This document shows, piece after piece, positions 43,301-48,730 of a stretch of DNA of 48,730 nt (positions are counted from its first letter, which is position 1; each line of letters begins with the position of its first letter). Source of the stretch: Chromera velia. Lineage: Eukaryota; Sar; Chromeraceae. A program made the position numbers and the translations under genes. The notes beneath the pieces were generated by a model, which saw nothing but the letters and a program-made list of their open reading frames with translations, was not told the origin of the DNA and searched no databases. The stretch lies in contig JAHBMJ010004800.1 of NCBI GenBank assembly GCA_018398765.1, forward strand, positions 1 to 48,730, in the 5' to 3' direction.

Positions 43301-45079
43301 TGGGAGAGGGAGAGGGCAAGAGAACGACAAATGCATATTGGAGGAGGGCGAGGAGGTGTGGCAGGTGGAAAGAGAGACAGAGAGGCAGACCGAGAGAGGG
43401 ACAGAGATAGAGATAGACACAGAGACCGTCACGGACCCCCTGCCCCCATGCCTGTGATCCTTCGCCCTGCTCCTGGGAGGGGGGGTAGGCGGGACGACTG
43501 GGACAGTCCCGGTGACAGAGACAGAGATACAGGGAAGGAGAGAGACAGGGGTGACAGCCCCGTTGGAGGTCCTCTGAAGAGACCGTTCGAGAAGCCCCCC
43601 AATCCCCTTAAAGACGACACGGGGCTTCGAAGCGCGGCATTTTTTGAGATTGACGTCAGTCACCTTCACCGAGTATGGGATGTGCTTTCGCAACGTGCAA
43701 AGAATCGCTGGAATTTATTTTTCTCCTGCCCTCTCACTCAAAATTTTCCGCTTTCCTTTCGATACGTCAGTTTTCCGCGTGCGCATGGAAGGAAAATAGA
43801 GGTGGAATGGATGCCCAACTGATGCGTGAGTGAGTGAGTGAGTGAGTGAGCGAGCGAGTGAATGCAGGCGAAGAAGAAACAGGAGCGTGACGAAGCAAAA
43901 CGGCGGGAAGAGATGAAAGAGAAAGTCCGTCAGTCTCTCGGCATTTCACTGAAGTCTGGACGAGACAAAGCTGGAGGGAGAGGAGGAGACAGAGAGAAGG
44001 AACAGAACGGAGGAGACACGAAGGAGCATGCCGCCGCCAACGGAGACGACAGAGAGGAAGCAGCCGCAGAAGGTTCAGACAGGGAGGTCAACGGAGACCA
44101 CAGCAGATCCGCAGGGACCCATATCAAGCGGAGACGTCTAGCTGCGTGGTCAGATGAAGAGGACGATGACGACGATTCTTCTCCCTTCAACATGAGGAAG
44201 AAAAAAGGGTGAGTGAGAGGGGGGGAGGGGGAAGAAGCAGGCGGAACGTTCTTTCGTTTCCCTTTGGATCCGAATTTTCACGTCGAAGTCTTCTCAGCTT
44301 TGTCTTCGTGCATTGGTTCCCTTCCAGAATCCGTCTGTTCTGAAAGCGGTTTGTTGTTCGTCTGGTTGCCCTCTTTTTGTCCATATACCGAGAACGCTGC
44401 CACCCCCTCCTTTCGTTGTGTCCGGCATGGTATACATGATTCCTCTCTCCCCTCCTGCCCCACGTTTCCCTCTCTCCCTCTGCAGGCAGCCTTCGAAAGA
44501 GAAGAAGGGCGACAGGCACAGAGACCGAGAGGGCAGTCGGGGCAGAGGAGAGAACGGAAGGGAGGGAAACGGGAGGAGGAGAGACGAGACAGAGTCCCCC
44601 CCTCGAGAGGACGAGAGAGATCGTCGAAGGGACAGAAAGGGGAAGGAGAAGGAGAGAGTCGTACGGATCATTCCGGCAAAAGAGAGGGAGAGAGAAAAAT
44701 TGAGGGGCAGAGGAGACGAAGGTAGGCAGGCACACAGACAGCGCTTTCTTTCTGCATGTCTCTTTCAATTCCTCATTGTCATCAATCCTCCTTCAGGAAT
44801 TAGATCTGCTTCTGTTCATCCCGCCTCTTGTCTTTCTCTCTTCTCCATCTGTCTAAGATCTGTCTTGCTCTTTTTCTCTCTGAAGTCTCAGAGGTCCCAT
44901 TGCTCCCATCCTCTCGTGATGCACCGCCATCCGCAATTTTGTTTTTGAGCGGATTTCAGGTTTGTTTCCTGTCTTGTCCACGGGGCTGTTTTCATCAATG
45001 GATCCCGTCTCTGTTGAGCGAACTTGTATGTGATGTATTCATTTGTCCGTGTTTGCAGACTGAAGTTGCAGAGAGGTGA
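38851..45079 (+). CDS. SREK1-like splicing factor: two RRMs and RS/RD/RE domain
   Basis: Eleven exons agree in phase: 38851-38963, 39050-39560, 39880-40011, 40592-40638, 41185-41581, 41983-42019, 42267-43654, 43868-44208, 44486-44721, 44892-44959 and 45059-45079 (about 1,096 residues). RRM1 is split by intron 1 (ALFIKSVSADVTEERVKEF and YAEVVFESPEAAAAAV). RRM2 has RNP2 VHIGNLP (about 200-206) and RNP1 KFAFIEF (238-244). A short strand with VNPAKS follows, as in human SREK1 (SRrp86). An Ala/Pro/Gln-rich stretch leads to a helical segment (AEQAKQRRDLEAKL) and then about 450 residues of RS, SR and mainly RD/RE dipeptides, ending with further acidic and basic runs. It should act in the nucleus in splice-site choice. 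For exon 2 the donor TCG|GTCAGT was preferred over GAA|GTACAT because it gives normal RRM spacing. The last two exons are uncertain: skipping exon 10 would end the protein at GDED. Confidence 0.85.
40290..40362 (+). repeat. (CT)n microsatellite
   Basis: CT units with a short TATCTATC break, in the intron between exons 3 and 4 of the SREK1-like gene. Confidence 0.85.
43824..43860 (+). repeat. (GTGA)n microsatellite next to an acceptor
   Basis: GTGA/GCGA units end just before the TGCAG acceptor at 43,867 in the SREK1-like gene. Confidence 0.85.
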
Positions 45080-46971
45080 TGAGAAGACTCTGGGAGGGAC
45101 TTCATGACTTTGATTTGTTTGTCGCAGAGAGGAGGCCGGCCAGCTGAGATGAGGAGGTGAGGTGAGGAGGTGAGAAGAGGAAGTCGACAGGACTGGACTC
45201 CCCCCCTCGCTCTCCCTCTCCCTCTATCACGGTCCTTGAAGGTTTCGTACCGCTTCTTTCTTTTTTCCCCCCTTTTTTTCTTTCTTTCTTTCTTTCTTTC
45301 TTTCTGTCTTTCTTTCTTTCTTTTTTTTTTTTTTTTCTGGTTTGCTTGCTTGCTTGCTTGTTTGCTTGCGTTCTCTCTTGAAGGCACACAAAACCATCTG
45401 ACCGTGTGTCTCTGTACATGCGTGCGTGCGTCAAGAGAATCGGAACGGAGGTGGGCGTTGATTTGACAAGGGAAACTTATGGAGATCCCAAAGGGGGGGG
45501 AGGGGGGGATCGGAAAGAAGAGAAAGAAAACGTGAGAAGAGAAAGGCTTTCTCTCGGGAGATGATTCAACCCACAAGCTGAACGAGCCAGCCTTCCTTTC
45601 CGTCTCTTCACTGATTTGTCTGTCGTGGTCCTTTGTTTGTCTGTCTGTCTCTTCTGTCTTCTGTGACGATCAGACAGAGTCACACTCACAAGACGCGGGG
45701 CAGGAGACGGGGCAGGTTGGATGCTCGCATCTCCAGCCTGGGGGTACAAGGTCGTTCGTCGGTCTTGCACCACTCCGGAGACTTGAAGTGTTCATGGGGG
45801 CCCATGCAGAAGGCGAGGTGGGAGGGGAGCTCTAGGCTGGTGCTGTCACGTGTCCGATGCAAGCCCTAGCGCTTTCTGTACCGCTTCCTCTCTCAGCACA
45901 ACTTGGTCACCCCATCTCTCGCTGTCATTGCATTCGTTGAGAATGAATGTCCTGCTTTCGACCCGTTTGTCTTGTGTGACCGTGTTGTGGTTGGCTGTGC
46001 TCTCTTTTCTTTGGTGTTGAATTTTGACTTGATTTTGTTATTTCTGTCGTCCTGCCTTCAAACAGCTAGCCAGGCTCACTGTACTGATGGCGGCATAGGG
46101 GATGGGCGGGATCTTTGGGACGAAGGGTTATGGGGAGGTTTGACAATTGTCGGCTTGATTTCTCGACTTCAGTTTATTGCGCAGGGGAAGGGGGAAAGGG
46201 AAGGGGGGGGCTGGATGGAATTGAAGTGCAGTTGCGGTTTTTGCTGAGATCCATCCGCCGATGGGACGATCGATCCGGTCGTCTGATTTGTTTGTTTGTT
46301 TGTTTGCTCCGCCAATGTTGCCCTTCCATCTTTTGATGTCCTTCTGTCTGTGTGTCTGTCTGTCTATGCTGAAAAAGAAAAAACAGAAGAGAATGGAGAA
46401 AGAGAAAAAGGAGAAGAAACGCCGATATAGTCTGTCTGTGCACACCATGTGTGTTCGGGCGGTTTCGAAGATGGATGGAAGCAGCGGAGAGCGAGAGAAG
46501 GATCAATCGACTTTCCCTCCACGTAGGGAGGCCGACGATTCCACACCATGTCCTTGGATCAAAGGGGGGGGAAAAGGGCATAGACGGGTCAGTGGGGGCG
46601 CAGGAGGGCGGAGGAAGGCCGGGGACTAGCTTGGAGGTCGGCGGGCAGGCTCGAGTGACTGCATGCGCACGACCACTACTACTACGGTCCACTAGCAACT
46701 GAGACGTGAAAAAGAGAGCTAGAAAGAGAGCATTTATGCAACCAAAAGATGCGACCTTAATTGACGGTGGTGCGTTTTGGCTGCGGAACATCAAGAATGT
46801 CGCGCCGAAGGTCATGCCGCACATGCCTGCATGTATTATGATTGTATGGCAGACTATCATCTGACTAGTATGGCAGACATGTATGATAATGTGAGCGAAA
46901 GATCCCATTGATAGACAAATAATGCTATGTAGTTTTCTTGTCTTCATTATAATGATTAAATAATATCCGAC
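45080..46971. other. Intergenic DNA with TTTC repeat, no gene seen
   Basis: Holds a (CTTT)n/T tract at about 45,278-45,336, TTGC units at 45,343-45,368, and mixed-composition sequence to 46,680. The longer open frames are low-complexity and unsupported by splice sites. Confidence 0.5.
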
Positions 46972-48165
46972 TTACACTATACGGTTAGGAGTGACCAATT
47001 TAGGATGGTAACTTGCGCGGCCGTCAGGCCGCGCGGTAATCAGAATCGTGGTTACGGTAGTACTTTTAGGTGGGGTTACCACAGTAGCGGTAGTAAGGTA
47101 TTTTTAGTTAAAAACTGTTTAAATTAAAATACATAAAAAATAATTTAAAACACGTTTTATAAATGGATGATTACTTACTAGTAATTTAAGTGATTAAACT
47201 TCAAGCTGTTAAATTGTTAGTTGACAAAGTATATAGTTGAAGTACCATTGAACTATTATTTAATCTTGGCAGCCTCAATGACAGGTGCAGAAGGTTTGTT
47301 AAGTGCATTGTGAAGGACACTCACTGCAGTAGCGGCATGGTAACGGAACAGGGAGAAAGATTTGAGACAACAAATTGGCAATGCATAAAATGTTATGCTA
47401 GATGTCATGAATGCACTGTACATGAACATACCACTCACTGTCTGATCGAATCGGATATGATTGAGGGATATTGAGGGAAGGTTCTTGCCTAACCCTTTCT
47501 CTTCAATCTTGATAAATGCAGGATCGATAGCCTCTCTTCAATTAATATAAATAAGAGCCTCTCTTCAATTAAAGGTTAACCAAGAGCTAGTGAAAACGAC
47601 ATGAGTCATGCAAAGAGACAGTACAACACATTACGTGTGCATTGTAAGAGCAAAAAAGGATTAAGAAGACATTTAGATGTGATACATACAAAAAATTCAT
47701 TGCTTCTGTCTAAACAAAACAGAAAAAAAAAATGAAAGAAACGGCTGTAACGAAACAAAGAAACAAAAGAAGAGTTCTAAGTGTTTCATAGATTCAGTTC
47801 TAGATTCAGCTTCCAATTTCCAAGTCTTCCTCATCCGGCCCCCTTGTCCCCTTCCGGCCTCTCCTTGCATGAGCTCCCCGACCTGAGGCGCGAGTTGCAC
47901 CCCCGTGGATTCAAACCAGAGAAACTTTGTTCATTTTTTTTTACTGCATGATCGATGAAATCATTTTTTATCGTGCATATTAATTCGCGTTAAAAAACTT
48001 TTGAAACGTTTTTTTTTTTTGAATGCCGGGGCCTCCAGCTGTCAGTCACCATGGTAGTGGTAGGGCCCCTGGACCCCTTTAGTTACCAATCGTCAGTTAC
48101 CAAATTTACGCTAAACAAGACTATCCTCAAAACCCCCAGTAGTTACTTCTAACCGTATAGTGTAA
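46972..48165. mobile_element. Tc1/mariner-like inverted-repeat element, ~1.2 kb
   Basis: The left end TTACACTATACGGTTAGGAG (46,972 on) is matched by the reverse complement of the right end, ending ...CTAACCGTATAGTGTAA at 48,165. About 22 of 24 bases pair. TA at 46,973-46,974 and 48,163-48,164 would be a TA target duplication, so the core is 46,975-48,162 and starts CACTATACGG. GGTAAC/GTTACC words recur near both ends, and a perfect 8-bp hairpin (GCGCGGCC, loop GTCA) lies at 47,015-47,034. No full transposase is present, so it is non-autonomous or decayed. Confidence 0.6.
47601..47735 (+). CDS. Small basic frame with partial C2H2-like motif (44 aa)
   Basis: The frame lies inside the inverted-repeat element. 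It encodes CKSKKGLRRHLDVIH, which looks like the second half of a C2H2 zinc finger (linker, leucine, two histidines) but lacks the first cysteine of the pair. It ends in a lysine run. It may be a relic of a DNA-binding domain of a transposase. Very short, so chance is possible. Confidence 0.25.
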   Translation: MSHAKRQYNTLRVHCKSKKGLRRHLDVIHTKNSLLLSKQNRKKK

Positions 48166-48730
48166 CTAACTGATTCTGACTCTAGCCTCAAGTACGTAAA
48201 TGTACGTATTACTACTAATTGTTCCAGTATAATTCTGAACATTGCAGCTAGTACTAATTGAAATCCCTAAAACCGTTTAAGCTAGCCTTTCATAGCCCAG
48301 CCTATGGGTCTTTTTTTTTTGTCTGTCTGCCTGTCTGTCTCTAGGTCTGTCTTTCTATTGGCGGACTTTCGTCCACCACGGGGCTATGGTTATCCACTGG
48401 GATACACTTCGCCAAGTCAGTCCGATACCCTATATGTATGTCTGCTCCCCCCTCCACTGGAGCAGTCTGGCAAAACTTTAGTTATGCACGATGTTAAACC
48501 TACTTCTGTGGCTATACCTCTCCCCCTCACCCCTGTCTCGAACCACATGACAGTTCTATCTGACCATCACTGTCTTGATTCAGAAGCCTACCCTGTTTCA
48601 TGACCTGAGAGCCTGAGGCAGTACTGTCATGCTCAAGGTCTCTCCCGCCTCTCCTCTCTCAGTCGTCTATTGTACACCATGTCCAGCCCTGGACCAACAT
48701 ACGACTAGGTCTGGTGTTTCAACAGTCACC
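48166..48730. other. Right flank, no gene recognised
   Basis: AT-rich up to about 48,300, then a CTGT tract and more balanced sequence. A 99-codon frame at 48,304-48,603 starts in the CTGT repeat; its later part is Pro/Ser-rich without motif. It could be the edge of a retroelement or gene that continues beyond the window. Confidence 0.35.

Noticed and set aside
42543-43693. Long minus-strand Pro/Ser/Leu-rich frames
   Set aside because: Shadows of the purine-rich RD/RE exon on the opposite strand.

Overview
This window looks like nuclear DNA from an intron-rich protist. Genes are split into many exons with GT-AG introns, most acceptors end in TGCAG, simple repeats are dense, and AT-rich stretches carry transposon-like repeats. 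The gene set (centrin-like protein, two-RRM SR splicing factor, TFIIS-type central domain, EF-1-alpha-family protein, hybrid histidine kinase) together with TGCATG-rich promoter blocks would suit a photosynthetic alveolate. My best guess is a chromerid such as Chromera velia, but that is inference and not proven by the sequence. All gene models below were built by hand from reading frame, splice-site and phase agreement; no search was run.

Layout. 0.5-1.6 kb, minus: exons of a class I SAM-dependent methyltransferase. 1.7-2.0 kb: GC-rich divergent promoter block. 2.2-6.05 kb, plus: FG-GAP/VCBS-type single-pass membrane protein (5 exons). 6.05-8.9 kb: AT-rich DNA without a convincing gene, with a 223-bp MITE-like element. 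9.3-14.5 kb, minus: TFIIS-central-domain protein with many exons. 14.6-15.7 kb, minus: a CMGC-like protein kinase relic with three in-frame stops and a duplicated exon. 16.5-17.4 kb: weak minus-strand exons. 18.2-18.35 kb: second divergent promoter block. 18.5-21.1 kb, plus: a divergent EF-1-alpha/EFL-family protein whose GTP-binding motifs are degraded. 22.6-24.2 kb, minus: a 154-residue centrin/calmodulin-like EF-hand protein, with an assembly gap in one intron. 24.5-24.7 kb: third divergent promoter block. 25.0-28.7 kb, plus: a complete PAS-HisKA-HATPase-REC hybrid histidine kinase (922 residues). 28.7-38.8 kb: about 10 kb of gene-poor, microsatellite-rich and repeat-rich DNA, including a nested inverted/direct repeat at 36.1-37.2 kb. 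38.85-45.1 kb, plus: an SREK1-like two-RRM, RS/RD/RE-rich splicing factor (11 exons). 45.1-48.7 kb: gene-poor DNA with a ~1.2-kb Tc1/mariner-like inverted-repeat element.

The genes do not form an operon or a shared pathway. What links them is arrangement: three divergent gene pairs each share an intergenic block with the same look (a GGCCGGCCGG core, several GCATG/TGCATG motifs and an AATTAAGATCGA/AATTCCTTGA element at one side). Three further signals recur. Introns often begin with GTCAGT or GTGAGT that runs on as a tetranucleotide repeat. A kinase gene has decayed by C-to-T changes. Two or three short non-autonomous-looking transposons have readable ends.
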